This document shows positions 43,589 to 55,193 of a stretch of DNA of 64,000 nucleotides, piece after piece (position 1 is the stretch's first letter; the number at the start of each line of letters is the position of its first letter). The notes below the pieces were generated by a model. That model made no database searches, was not told the origin of the DNA, and saw nothing but the letters and a program-made list of their open reading frames with translations. Source of the stretch: Cryptomeria japonica (Eukaryota; Streptophyta; Pinopsida; Cupressales; Cupressaceae); the NCBI RefSeq assembly GCF_030272615.1, contig NC_081407.1, forward strand, positions 376,892,877 to 376,956,876, written 5' to 3'. The position numbers and the translations under genes are program-made.

Positions 43589-45557
43589 TCATGCATTGAT
43601 AGTATAGTCGTACATGACCTTGGTATAATTTGCAATATTCTCGTGTGTTCCTAAGCTGGAAGATTTTCCCTTGTCACGCTTAACAAAAGGATCTTTAAAT
43701 ATAGTATAATTTTTATTTTTTGATCCTTTGTTGGTGTCCACTACGATGTCTCCTTGGTCTATTGGATCCTGGATCAAGTTCTTTAATTTGTAACCGTTTG
43801 ATGTCTTGTGGCTCTTTGTGTGATGATATTTACAAAAGTTGTTGTCATTCCACCAGGTCGGTTTTAAGGGACCTGGTTCATATACCCTGATTTCAGGAAA
43901 AGTGATCACATTAGTCTGTATCAGTTTCTTTAATGCCGATTCAATAGGTTCTCCCAGTGGCATGTAGTTCCTTCTTAGGGTGTTGATTTTTTGAAATCTC
44001 ACATTAGTAGATTGTATGGCATTTATATTTGTTGAAACTGTGTTGTTTTCTTGAAATTGGCTTTTGTTTTGAAAGGATGATTGATTTGGTCCTTGTAAGG
44101 ATACTATGGGTTGAGATTTGTTTACAACACGAGCATCAACAACACCGTCATTGGTTACATTCTTGTTTTTGGACCAAAACCTTTGTTTATCATTGTTGGT
44201 GTTGTTAACTGAATCATGCCATATTTTAGATTCCTTGTTCTAAGAGTCCTTTTTCATATTTTAGGGATTTTTTGTGATTTGTTTGAATGATGTAAGACAT
44301 TGCATTTGTATAGGGTACTTGTTTTGAGGTATCAGGTTTTCTATAAACATGTCAACTTGTTCAATTTACGGAATATGACTCTGACATCTATGGTAAAGAG
44401 ATCTCCATCATTGTAGAAATGTTGCAAATGTTTCATTTTCTTTCTACTTTGTAGTGCATAAATCCATCAAACTGACTAGGTTATCAATATTATGTGATAA
44501 ATTTGCTATGCACTGCTCGGCTAGCTCACCTCAAGATGTGATCTTTTGTGGGAGATGTGAAAACTATTCTAAAGTAGAACCTCTAAGACTCTTAGGAAAC
44601 AATCTCATCAAGTAGGTATCTTCATATGCAACCTCTATACAGGTCATGAAAATCTCTCTGATATGATCTCTAGGATCGCCTTTGCCTCGGTATCTTTTGA
44701 ATTCAGGTGTTTCAAAGTGAGGAGGGGAAGTTGACATGTATAGCATTTGATCGAAAGGATATGGACGTAAGTCTTGCATCATATAGTTTTTCTTGTCATT
44801 GTCAGTTTGCATATTTGTCATTTGTTGTTGGAAATATTGGACTTGTTGAGAAAGGATTTCCGTTTGATTTAATGGTGCATTTTGTGCATACATATTCCCA
44901 ATAAATGGATTAGTGGTGGTGTAGACAGGAGGTTATTGAAATGTACCATAGCTATAATTTTGTGTGTCCTAGGTTCCACCAGGTGGCATAAAATAGCCAA
45001 ATTGTGTGCCAACATTTGGTTGAGTCATGTCAAATGTGTTAGTGGAACCAAAGTAAATATTCTGATGACTATATATTGATCCCATCGAATGGGAAATCAA
45101 AAGTTGGGCTGCACTTGTTGGATTTAAAACTTGGGATGTTTGTGTTTGACTTTGTGTAGGAGCACTTAATACAGTTGATGTAGTTTGAGAAGTGACACTG
45201 CCCTATGTTTGAGTGGTAGTATTAACACTTGATGAAGCCATACTAGTTTGTGAGCTTTTAGTTGGAACTGCAGCTGCTTGGGTGGATGATACTTGTGCAC
45301 TTTGGGTAACTTTTTGTGTAGAAATTGAAGCTGCAGCTTGTGTTTGTGGTACATTTGATGTTTGACTAGCATTTTGAATCAAAGTAACCCCTAGTGGTAA
45401 AATTGTTGTAATGTCAAAATCTTGGGGTAACTTAGCACCATCTTGCAATAATAAGGTGAGATGCCTTCTACTATCATGATTGATAAGTGCGTTGAGGATC
45501 ATCAGGACACACGGGTCTTGTTGAGTGGCCTCAAGTTCTTCATGTGTCAAGTTCCTT
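43589..45557 (-). pseudogene. gag: Tat B gag
   Basis: From the N-terminus: THEELEATQQDPCVLMILNA and a Gln/Ser/Thr-rich stretch (45550-45203), after stops QNAPLNQTEILSQQVQYFQQ, then the gag core SPPHFETPEFKRYRGKGDPR, TCIEVAYEDTY and LFPKSLRGSTLE (44893-44564). The knuckle region at 44002-43589 reads FCKYHHTKSHKTSNGYKLK, with the last Cys changed to Gly. Better continuity than Tat A upstream of the core, but interrupted by stops. Confidence 0.8.
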
Positions 45558-45569
45558 TTGAGTTTCTTG

Positions 45570-46318
45570 CATTATTTTTTATTAAGATAAATGGGTTTTA
45601 CAGGGACCCGAAACCCAAATCGATCCAAAAATTATACAAAGTTAACCAGAAACTAACTAGCTACTAATAAACAACAAAAATAGGGGACTCACCCCAGCAA
45701 GTCAAACCACAAAAAACACAATAGAAACAAGAAACACCAACCAAAAATAACTAAGAGCTTTCAAAAGCTTAGTATTCTTTTGGATCACTTTGTTATTGAT
45801 CTCTTGGAGTTCTTCCATGATGAACTTTAAACTGCCTCTTTCCTAATTTTTTCTCCTAGTGCCGGTAGAGGGTCCCATAGATGCCTCCATATCCTAGATT
45901 TTCTTGTCCAAGTTAATGTCAGAGGATAGTTCAAATCTAGCCATATGAGATTTTTTCAAGGCGATATCCTTGTTGACTCTTTTGAGGCCTTTTGAATTGT
46001 TATACATTGCCTCCTTACAAACCTCCACCAAGCCCTTAAGTATTCCCTTTAAATCTTGGATTTCAGTCTCCAACCTATCAATCCTAGCCTCATGTTTTGT
46101 CTTCATGACCTTAATATCTTCCATGATTTTTTTGGACAACTTCAAGAGTTTATCAGTTTTATCAAGTGCTGGATTCTTAGTGAAAGAGTCCACAATATCC
46201 TTGATCCCATGTTTCAGGAAATTAATTTCACCAAAAACCTATCGAAAGAATTTCTCTTGAATAGCAAACAAATTGCCCAAGAGCTTGTCAACATCCATTT
46301 TGTCACATTTAATCTCAT
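45570..46318 (-). mobile_element. LINE fragment in Tat B gag leader (same insertion as in Tat A)
   Basis: 749 bp flanked by TTGAGTTTCTTG at 45558-45569 and 46319-46330. Carries a 99-codon coiled-coil frame (46193-45894: KIMEDIKVMKTKHEARIDRL, then EIQDLKGILKGLVEV) whose start is lost to a stop. See 4834-5582. Confidence 0.75.
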
Positions 46319-47464
46319 TTGAGTTTCTTGTATTGTTGTCATGTTGTTAAAGTTCAACTATCTGTGAGGTTCACTTTTTGATATATCCATATTCCATGTA
46401 GGGTTAAACAACGGGTCACTGTTTGGATCCATCTTACTTTTTTTCTTTTTGTGACTTTGTGATGGGCATTACAAATGCTAAATGATGACCCTAGGATCTA
46501 TGAAAAGACTATGACAAACCTAGATTATGAGTGAAAGAATTGATACTAAAAGACTATAATGTACATGCAAACTATATTGACACTCTATTAGGGATTAGGA
46601 CGGGGGAGTTGTTGAGGACCTTGTTGAGGTGCTTGTAGAGAACGTTGTTGTTGTAATGTCATCCTCTCAAGTCTTTCTTGAAGAAGTCCTTGTGCAATTT
46701 CTCTATCAATTCAATGGTCCCTTCTATATTCTTGGTCTATTTCAAACTCAACTCATAAGGCATCTCCATCCTCATTTTGAGAGGACCCAAAATCAGAAGA
46801 ACTCTTATTGTTCATCTTCTCTCTACAATCCTTTTGGATATGACTAGTCTGCCCACAATTCTAGCACTTCACTTTGGGCTTCTTTCTAGGAGTCTTGGAG
46901 CTTTCCTCCGTCTTGGATTCTAACTTCTTGTTCTCCTTCTTGCCTCTAACAGCGAGAGCATCCTTGACCATCTCAGAAGATTTTCATAACGGATTGTAGT
47001 GTGTATAAACTGCTACAAGCTTCATTGGGAAATTAGAGTGATAGAAATTTGGGTTGATTGCAATACAATCTGAGCCCATGCAAAAAGTTCGTTGTCAATT
47101 GTATGTAATATTTTTTACTATAATACAAAGGAGACGCTCAACTTTTTAGTGTGTGGGTTTTTTCCCGAAAGGGTTTCCCATGGTAAAAATCTCTGTGTAT
47201 ATGTGCATGGTTCTTATATGTTCTCTATTCTTCTGTTTAAGTCATCTCGAGATTTTGCAATTTATGAAGTAGATAGATATTGTTTCTTACATCCTTTGCG
47301 AATTGGCATTAGGAGGGCGTTTTTGCACTGTAGATTTCCTTACAATAGATGGAAGAAAACTAGAAAACACCAACAATTATTAAATTTCTACCAAAAGGTT
47401 TTTTGTTTTCATCTTTGAAAGCGTAGAGGAAAAGGAGAAAATCTTACAATATGGACTTTGGTCT

Positions 47465-48297
47465 ATGAATGATCATCCATTATATATGCAACCATGGTAC
47501 CCAAATTTTGATCCTCTAAACTTAAACCCGCATGATAGACCAACATGGATTAGAATGTATAATATACCAACAGAATATTGGTCGGAAGAATTCTTGGAAA
47601 AAATTGGAAGATCATTGGGAACTCTTATAAAGATAGATATAGAATTGGTAGACAATAATTCATACATCTATGCACGAATTCATATTGCGGTGTTTAGAAC
47701 GATACCAGAAAAAATTTGGTTTTGTGCTCAAGGTAGACATTGGTTGTAGAAAATAGAGATAGAAGAAGAAAATAGATTTTATTCATGATGCAATAAAATA
47801 AATCATGTAGAAAAGTAGTGTAGAGTGAAGGCTAAGATGAAAAAAATTGGATGCCAAAGGAGCAAAACATTGTACATAAGAAAGATACAGCGACACAAAA
47901 AACAAATAAAAATCATTGTGAAGGAGAGTCAAATTCCATAGAGCAAGCGAGTGGTAGTAAACTCACCACTTCATCTTCTGCTAACGGCAGTTAGAGGCAA
48001 AATGATGGTCTGCCAATCATTGAAACAAAAAAAAATACAGATGGGGAAAACACATACAATGGAGTGGAAGGGGCAGGTTCAAATGAGAAATTTTCAACAA
48101 TAGATGAATTAGGTATAACAGATCCCCGATGTATTAGCCAATCGACTAATATATTTCTTAAAAGGAAGAAGAAGGGAAGAGGGAGGAGGAGTAATAAGCA
48201 AAAAAGGGAAGATAAAGAAAGGGAAAAAGGAATTGTAAGTGTGGTTGATTTCTTGAACATGACCAAGGGAGGGAAAGCATCCCCTGGGGATCAACAA
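47465..48297 (+). pseudogene. LINE copy 2 ORF1
   Basis: NDHPLYMQPWYPNFDPLNL, RPTWIRMYNIPTEYWSEEFL and RIHIAVFRTIPEKIWF, then decayed knuckle and basic tail (48064-48351). More family-like than copy 1 at the YWSEE position, but its knuckle Cys is lost (TATTCATGA in place of the Cys codons). Confidence 0.75.
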
Positions 48298-49300
48298 GGA
48301 TCCTTAAATAGAATGTTAGGGGCCTATCGGCCCCTGACAAGAGGTTCTTAGTTAGGCACCATCTAGAGAAGAATCTAAGTGAAATTGTACTTCTTTAGGA
48401 AACAAAGATTAATCAAGTCAATGTAGATAATTTCTTAAAATTTTGTTGGAAATGAGTAGGTGCTTTTTAAGAGGCATCATGATCGTCAGGTGGTTTGGGT
48501 ATAATTTGGAATCCATTAAAAGTTGACATTTGTTTGCTAGAGAAGGATCCCCATTGGATAATGTGTGAATCCAGCTGTAGAAATACAAACATGAAGTTCC
48601 CACTTTTTTAACATTTATGGGCACCACTAAAATTGTTTGGTTGATGGATAGTTTAGGTTGATCTACTGCACGAAATAATTCACTGTATAAATTTTTGTGT
48701 GGATGGTCAATTGGGAGTGTATCCTCTGTATGGGGATATGTATGGCTGACTGGACCAACCATGATTGCATGATAGATTTGGAAAGAAAGGAATCGTAGGG
48801 TATTATGTGAATACGAGATGTCCATTGAATCACTTTTAAATTAGATAGAGGGGTCCATTTGTCAAATGGTGAGATGCAAATGGCTATATTGGGATGGCTT
48901 CCAACAATGAAGTTGGAATGATGGCTATATTGGGATGGCTGCTAATGGCTATATTGGGATGGCTTCCAACAATGAAGTTGGAATGATGGCTCTGGAGAGA
49001 GGATTAAGGTTGTGTATAGAGGCAAAAATTGATCATTTGGATATAGAATGGGACTCAAAATCAATTGTAAATGCAGTTGCAAAAAATTAATTATGAAGCT
49101 AGAAATTTATAAGATGGCTCTTGATGATCAGATAGAGGTTTAAGGCTCCTTACGTATTTCTCCATAGCTCACATCTACCACAAAGTAAATAGGGAGGTGG
49201 ATTTTTTACCTAATGAAGGTATTGATAGTAAAATTGAGGCTGTGGCGTTTGATTCAAGGGAATTTTTGGTGATGCTTCTTCAGGCTTTAGTAAATCCATT
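48298..49300 (+). pseudogene. LINE copy 2 ORF2 remnant (RT deleted)
   Basis: Same junction as copy 1: endonuclease start text (its ATG is now ACA and the Trp codon a stop), GPTKI-like text at 48620, jump to WGYVWLTGPTMIA at 48740, and an RNase H-like end. Relative to copy 1, the segment 22965-23215 is replaced by a short tandem duplication of the GGCTATATTGGGATGGCT unit at 48886-48965. Confidence 0.7.
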
Positions 49301-49336
49301 CTAAGATTTGTTTTCTAATAAGGTCTGAGTAATCAC

Positions 49337-49894
49337 ATGGATAGTATACTTTTTCGATCACCTTCTTTTAGCAAAGAGGCTATAAATTACATTGCAAAAC
49401 ACAATGTCTGCATCTTGCATATAGCATACTGAGATGGTGGGGATAAAGCTATTTGGGATCTATTGCAATTGCTTGCAAGAAAGTGTCAAAGATCAAATTC
49501 AGAGGTTATTTATTATTGAGGAAGACTCTATGTCCTCTCAGCCATTCAAAAGGTGATTGGGTCTTATTCATCTTTTGGTGGCCATATTCATGACGGGGCC
49601 CTTTCAGAGAGATTTTTCTGCAATATTATCTAGGCAACAGAGTTCAAAGTTGTCAGGCATGCCAACAAGTTGGTGAAGCCAAATTTTAGATAGACTACTA
49701 TCTGTGAGTCGGTCAAGATTAAGGCCAACCTAAAGAGCGGTTTCATTGTAGGGGTTTTCGATGCTGAGGCTATGGAAAAAAAGAAAATAATGGGGGAGCA
49801 ACTAAAGCTATTTCATGAAAGTTTGGGGAATTACAATATTTCTACTTTTGGTAACTATATAAGTCTTTATGGCAATCTATTTTCTCCTTCCTAA
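49337..49894 (+). pseudogene. Extra 185-codon LINE frame downstream of RNase H
   Basis: ATG at 49337, stop at 49892-49894, in one frame throughout with four internal stops. Readable parts: RSPSFSKEAINYIAKHNVCI, DKAIWDLLQLLARKCQR, LSAIQKVIGSYSSFGGHIHD, TEFKVVRHANKLVKPNF, KSGFIVGVFDAEAMEKKKIM and LKLFHESLGNYNISTFGNYI. That a single frame spans 558 bp in a decayed element suggests a real former ORF3. No domain recognised. Copy 1 has the same frame, truncated. Confidence 0.5.
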
Positions 49895-50025
49895 CTTGAG
49901 AGAGTCAATGTTCTAGTTGAAGGGATCATTACCCTCCACTGATGGATGTACTAAGCATGATATGAAATAATAAAGGAATCTATCCCTTCTGGTAAAAACT
50001 TAAAAAAAAATTAAAAAAATGTTTA

Positions 50026-52467
50026 ATTGAATTAAACTAAGGAGAAGGATAGGTTCATTTACACTTTGTTTTTACAGAACTAATGAGTGAAATATATTTA
50101 TTATGTTACTTTGTTTGGGAAAAGTTTATAATCTAGTAATTTAAAGGAGTTAAGTATATCATTTACATTTAATAAATGATGTTTAGGAATGATGGAATAC
50201 ATAAATGGTTGTTATTTTAGGAAAATTAAATATTAAGGTGATAGGCCTTTAGTATATAAAAATAATAATGATGATAAAGATTTATTGATATTATAGATTT
50301 TGTTCATTCAGTATAAAAAATAAGGATAATTTAGGTACACTTCATGTCTAAAATCTTGTGTAAATTTGATTTTTTTGGTTATCAATTTTTTTTTTTTGGT
50401 TATTCAAATTAATCTCACACTTTATTGATATAATATTTTATATGTAGTTCTAAAATATTGCAATGTAAATTTCTATTTTATGATTCATTGAATTTATGTA
50501 CTATTTTTATTTTTAAGGATTAGTTATATTTAAAAATGTTTGAGAGAAATTATAAAATCACAAGGATCAAATTTTTTTAAAGGCCAACCATCTATGATTG
50601 GACTAAATTTACACTTGTGGTAAATATTGACAAACAATGACCAAACATACAAGTGATTTGGAGAGTGAATTAGATATAAAATATTTCTCCTTTAAAAATT
50701 TCCAATTGAAATGATCCTAAGTCATGCTTATAAATGTGAATGATCTTTCTATGATTGTTTGATAATAACTAATGATTAAATGAATATCTTTAAATACCAA
50801 GACATAATGCTATAGACTAAACTGTAGTACTAAGTCAACTCCTAAATAAATTAATCAAATAGTGGGAATCAACAATTAGGATTTGAATCTTCTTTGTTTA
50901 TGTCTGTTTTATCTTGGAGTGGGAATCGTTGATCTCTTTGGTCTTTTTTGGTTAAGGGATCCTTGTTAAAACATAGTGTGTTAGGTTTGGGGAGCCTGCA
51001 TAAACCTCGTGGGGTGGATTTTATTGGCCTTGAGATCCTTATGATTACCCCTATTTTCTTTTTCCAGATGATGGTTAAGGGAGCCTTATTAAAACCCTTA
51101 TTTTCTCTGTTATTGGGATCTGATCTTCTTTGCTTATGTTTTTTTTTATCTTGGATCCCTGTTGATGAGGGTTTTTTCTATCCTTATCTCGATTAGCTCC
51201 ATGGCTCAGTGTTTATCTGCATCTTGGGGTTTCTCTGATTTTTCGTATTGATGTGGTCCCATCTTCTATGGAGGGGGAAATGGATGTGGCCGGAGGAGAC
51301 CTATCTCCTATTGAGGTGGAGTTGGATGCTACTATTTTTTCCTGGAGGCTTCTTACTATCATGGTTGGTTATGTTGAAGGTTTTGGGTGCCTTGTTAAAA
51401 CCATGTCAAGTTGTGGGAGCCGTATAAAACCCATTTTCAAGGTTGAGGGAGCCTGGAAAAACCCTCTGTATTTTGCCCTTATCAAGGACGGGCTGGATGT
51501 TGGCAGTTTTCAAGGGCCTAGTTTAGCTAGTTTTTGTTTTTGGTTAGGATCAGGTCTTGCTATTGCTGGCCTAGAGACTCTGTTACAGGTTAAGGGAGCC
51601 TGGGAAAACCCTTCTTGTTGGATGAGGGTGCTTGACTTACCCTCATTCTCTGTTTTGCAGATGTTTTAGCTGGTTTAGATCTGTTGGTTTTGTCATCCTG
51701 GTTTGTATTGGCTGGAGTCAGTTTGGTTGAGGCTGCTCTATTTCCTACATCCTTTTTGCCACAACTTTTGTAACGTTTGATTCTTCTCGTGTGTTTGTGG
51801 CTGAGTTGTTGTTTGTCTTTGATGTATCTTTCTGCAACATCACTTTGTTGGTTCTGGATCTATGAAAAACATGAGGGTTTCAGTTCCCTTCAAAACCTGT
51901 TGTATGGGGTACCTGGTCCCCTCAAAACCTATTTATCCTAGTAAAAAATAATTAGGATTTGAATTTTTTAATGTCAAGTTAGATGTAAGTCATGTGATTA
52001 ATTTTGTATGATATATAAATGTGTTGAAACAAAGAATATATGGAATCCCAAGATTAATGTAAAGAACATACAAATGTGTAAGCTATTAAATGAGTAGAAT
52101 AGGAAGTGGTTCAAATAGAACCAAAATAAGGAATTTTTTATAAAAATACATGTAAGTGCAAATAGATAAAGATTTAGGAAATGGTCAAACTTAACAACAA
52201 AAAGTATAAAATATTGTGCTTTATAATTATATTAAGATATTCTTTAAAAATAAATAAAAATATCTAAATTGAAATTAAAATAAATGCACAAATTTCATGT
52301 TCACAAAATTTTATTTATATTACATATTGTAAAATCTTACCTTTATATTAGATAGAATATTTTTAATAAATAATAATTAAAACATAATAAAATATTCATA
52401 AAAAAAATCAAAATAATCAATTATTTATATAAAAATCTCAGAACATACCAACAAAAGTCTATAAAAT
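50026..52467. repeat. Old dispersed repeat, right copy, left part
   Basis: AT-rich; matches the reverse complement of 26250-27600 in pieces. Interrupted at 50889-51949 by a LINE and at 52486-57718 by another; resumes at 57737. No coding frame of its own. Confidence 0.55.
50889..51949 (+). mobile_element. 5'-truncated LINE fragment with 15-bp target duplication
   Basis: AATTAGGATTTGAAT at 50874-50888 and 51950-51964 flanks about 1.06 kb. The 3' end reads GGTCCCCTCAAAACCTATTT, then ATCCTAGTAAAAAAT, like the tail of the LINE fragment in Tat gag. Inside, a motif of the form GTTAAGGGAGCC followed by AAAACCC recurs about seven times (near 50950, 50985, 51070, 51385, 51412, 51442, 51590). Two open frames (50948-51196 and 51253-51669) have no recognised domain and seem to follow the repeats. 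Confidence 0.7.
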
Positions 52468-52509
52468 AACATTCACATTATGAACAACCCCCGATACTGG
52501 TTCGTTGAA

Positions 52510-52976
52510 GTTGAATTTCGACGGGTCATCTAGGGGCAACCCGGGTCAGATGGGACATAGTGGAGTGATTAGTGAATCACGTGATAGCCTCATCCTTTCC
52601 TATGTGGAAAATATTGGAATCCAAACTTCAAGCATGGCTTAAGTGGAGTTGTTTATCATGTGTTGATTATGGCCAAGGAAAAGGGGCTCAAGCGTATAAT
52701 TATTGAAGGTGACTCGAGCAATACCATTATGACACTCCAAAGGGCGGCTAATCTAGACTGGAAAGCTAACTCTCTTATCTCCAAGTGTCACAATCTCCTT
52801 TCCTTACTGGGAAATGTCAGGTTCTTCCACGCGAGACATGAAGACAATTGTGTGGCGGGTAAGCTCATGGGGATGGGCAAGTGTATTAATGATTTCAAAA
52901 TTTGGCTCCACTTGCATGAAATCTCGGTGGAGGATCGTGCCATGATCTTAAAGGACTCATTAGTTAATGACACATA
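52510..52976 (+). pseudogene. LINE ORF2 C-terminal RNase H
   Basis: LKLNFDGSSRGNPGQMGHSG (first Asp) in one frame, then after a stop LIMAKEKGLKRIIIEGDSSN (the second Asp in EGDS), DWKANSLISKCHNLL and VRFFHARHEDNCVAGKLMGM, where the usual text is R-x-N-x-x-AD. This is the plant LINE RNase H (RVT_3-type). The domain is nearly complete; RT is absent because of 5' truncation. Confidence 0.85.
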
Positions 52977-53127
52977 ATCCCAAAGTTGGCATTTTTGTCC
53001 TTGGATTTCTCTCCCTTTCCACTGCTTTCTGGCTAATTCGATAGGATTAAGATTTATTGATGGTACTTCCTACCACTACATTCCCTAGGCTTTTCACTTT
53101 CTTAACTTGGTTTTCTATTTTGCAAAT

Positions 53128-54110
53128 ATGGGAGATGATTTTATTAATAATGAACCAAATAGTTTCTCTAAATTAAAGAATAATGGGGAGTTGTGGGACA
53201 AGGTGATCAATGGGAACCTGGATAATTTTGTTGAAGGGATGACCGACCATGACCCTAAGCTCCTTGATAATTTCGTTAATGCTTGGGACAATGGGAATGC
53301 GAATATTGATAGTGTTACTTTCATGGTTTCGATGGAGGCTATTTCAAAGGTGACAGGGTTGGTCCTTGATGAAATGTCCTTTCCCAAAATTCCCAAAGGG
53401 AATTACAAGGACAACTTTGATTAGTTTTTTCAACTAGGTGAAGCATTTTCAAAGCTTCAAAGTGGCTACAATAGGGAGGATCTCCTTAGAATTTAGAAGG
53501 ATGCGGCTCTTCTCATAATGAAGTACTTCACCTTGGATGATAGGAAAAGAAGGTTCCATACATATATTTTTTCTCATGCTAAATCATCTTCGGTATGGGG
53601 TTAGAATGAATTTTCCTTTTTGGATTATGTATTCTTTGTCCTAGTTCATTTGCAAAGTGTTTGAAAAGGGTAAACCCCCACTCCACTAAGGTCTCATCCA
53701 AATACTATATAACTTCCACCTAGATTTATCCCCCTCTAGTGGAGTTCCTTCTATTGTGGTTGGGTCTACCTATGATCTCAATATGATTGTTGACGTTATT
53801 ATTACCCCCTCTAATTCTGGGGAACATATTATGCCTCACTCCTATTATAAAATGAGCACTAGCAAAAACCCTACTAGAATAACCAAATTTAAGGCCATTG
53901 CTGCCATGAAAAAGGAACAGGATGTAGGCGTCCAATCTGAGCTGCAACAAGAAATGGTTAACTAGGTTACTGATGATTCTAGCTTTGAATATCAATCCTC
54001 AGAGGATTCAAAATTCTTAGATACTTTGGGATCAAACTGTGATGCAGAGCCCCAAGGAACAAAGGCTTCTCGCACAAAATTACTCTACAAGACCCTCAAT
54101 TAAAGTCTCA
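53128..54110 (+). pseudogene. LINE downstream frame, N-terminal part
   Basis: MGDDFINNEPNSFSKLKNNG, LDNFVEGMTDHDPKLLDNFV and FMVSMEAISKVTGLVLDEMS in an open stretch to 53424, then KLQSGYNREDLLRI and MKYFTLDDRKRRFHTYIFSH with stops. The SMEAISKVTGL phrase resembles helical text in plant transposon-associated proteins, but I cannot name a family. It continues beyond the chromovirus with GGNPSPPPLNSPFF and the coiled coil at 56934. Confidence 0.45.
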
Positions 54111-54194
54111 ACATTCATGGAATCTTGGACAAACTTGTCAACAACATGAAAGGACACCTCTACACTTCCCTTTGCTCAATGGGGCCCCTTTTTG
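54010..54194 (+). repeat. Inverted repeat flanking chromovirus fragment, left
   Basis: 54031-54194 is about 85-90% matched by eye to the reverse complement of 56686-56845, including TCAACAACATGAAAGGACAC and GGGGCCCCTTTTT at the inner edge. Confidence 0.75.
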
Positions 54195-55193
54195 CTCACT
54201 TTTTTCCATGTAAATGTACTAATGATGCTTCCTATATTGCTGGTTTATTCTTCAAAGGATTTGTTAAAATACATGGTTTGCCTCTCAACATTGTGACTGA
54301 CAAGGACTCTAAATTTGTGGGCCACTTTTGGCATACATTATGGAAGAAGTTGGGCACTCAATTTTCCCTTCACATCAGTCGATCACCCTCAGACTGATGG
54401 CCAAACTGAGATGGTGAGTAGATCATTGGGGAATTTTCTTAGATGTCTCACAAAGAAGCATGGAGAAGATTGGGATATGATCATCCCTCAATCTGAGTTT
54501 TCTTATAATGATTTTGTCAATAAAAGCACAGGAAGAAATCCTTTTGAGGTTGTCTATGGGATTCATCCAAGAGGTATTCTTGAATTAAGGGACCTACATT
54601 GATTGGAAAGAAGAAGTGATAAAAGAGAATATTTTGCATTGGCCATGAAAGACATTCATGAGAAGGTGAGAGAAACTCTTCATAAGAACACTGAAAAGTA
54701 CAAAGAGAAAGAAAATAAGTGGAAGAGAGATGTACAGTATAAGGTGGGGGACTTGGTGATGGCACACCTGAAGAAAGAGAGACTTCCAAAGGGGCAACCA
54801 ACCAAGTTGCTCATGAAAAAGATTGGTCCTTGGAGGATTGTGGATAAATTTGGTCCTAATGCCTATGAGATTGAACTTCCTCAAGGCTTAGGAATATCAC
54901 CCATTTTTAATGTTTCAGATTTATTTCCTTACAAAGGTGATGTTACAGGTTTAGATGTAGGTTTGCAATTAGAAGGAGATGAAGGTTGGGTCAAGGATCT
55001 ATCACCTAGCCAACCATTGAAGTTGGAGTGCATCTTGGACACCAAGGTGGTCAAGAAGACTAGAAAGAAGACTTATAAGGAGTATCTTGTCAAGTGGAGG
55101 GGCCTACTTGATGAAGATAGCACTATGATGATAGAAGATGCCATTAAAAATCATGGACATTCTGTTGCAGACCTCACCCCTCAAGAGACTTGA
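54195..55193 (+). pseudogene. int: Chromovirus integrase with C-terminal chromodomain
   Basis: KIHGLPLNIVTDKDSKFVGH carries the second catalytic Asp, and HPQTDGQTEMVSRSLGNFLR the Glu; a frameshift near 54370 lies between. A TGA at 54600 is followed by the GPY/F module (GDLVMAHLKKERLP ... KKIGPWRIVDKFGPNAYEIE) and, from about 55029, ILDTKVVKKTRKKTYKEYLV-KWRGL, a chromodomain with the usual aromatic YLVKW strand. Its C-terminal ATWE box is eroded to STMM. The chromodomain would guide insertion to marked chromatin. The first third of the integrase is missing. Confidence 0.85.

Larger units (their letters stand above)
27817..46756 (-). mobile_element. Tat B: Ty3/gypsy Tat-lineage element, 5' end missing
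   Basis: In minus orientation: gag (45557-43589), protease (43260-42868), G-patch-like segment, RT, RNase H, second RNase H, integrase (to 35423), a long 3' region with tandem repeats and an antisense plant-mobile-domain gene, polypurine tract and 3' LTR. It is interrupted by a copia LTR (about 32779-33720) and a copia-like element (40220-42862). At 46756 it is cut by the copia-LINE chimera, so leader, PBS and 5' LTR are lost. Tat A and B share the 749-bp LINE insert in gag. Confidence 0.85.
46757..50010 (+). mobile_element. Copia-LINE chimera, copy 2
   Basis: Joins Tat B at 46757 with AAGGCATCTCCATCC, the same phrase as at 20850 in copy 1. Order: copia gag knuckle fragment on minus (46757-46980), partial copia LTR on plus (46983-47310), LINE ORF1, endonuclease start, RNase H and 3' frame. 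Unlike copy 1 it keeps the LINE end: CTATCCCTTCTGGTAAAAAC then an A-rich tail at 49998-50025. It is closely similar to 20844-24117 throughout, with a short local duplication at 48890-48965. No target duplication found at its ends. Confidence 0.75.

Noticed and set aside
46757-50025. Simple LINE insertion of copy 2 into Tat B
   Set aside because: No target duplication at 46757 and after the A-tail, and Tat B does not resume on the other side.
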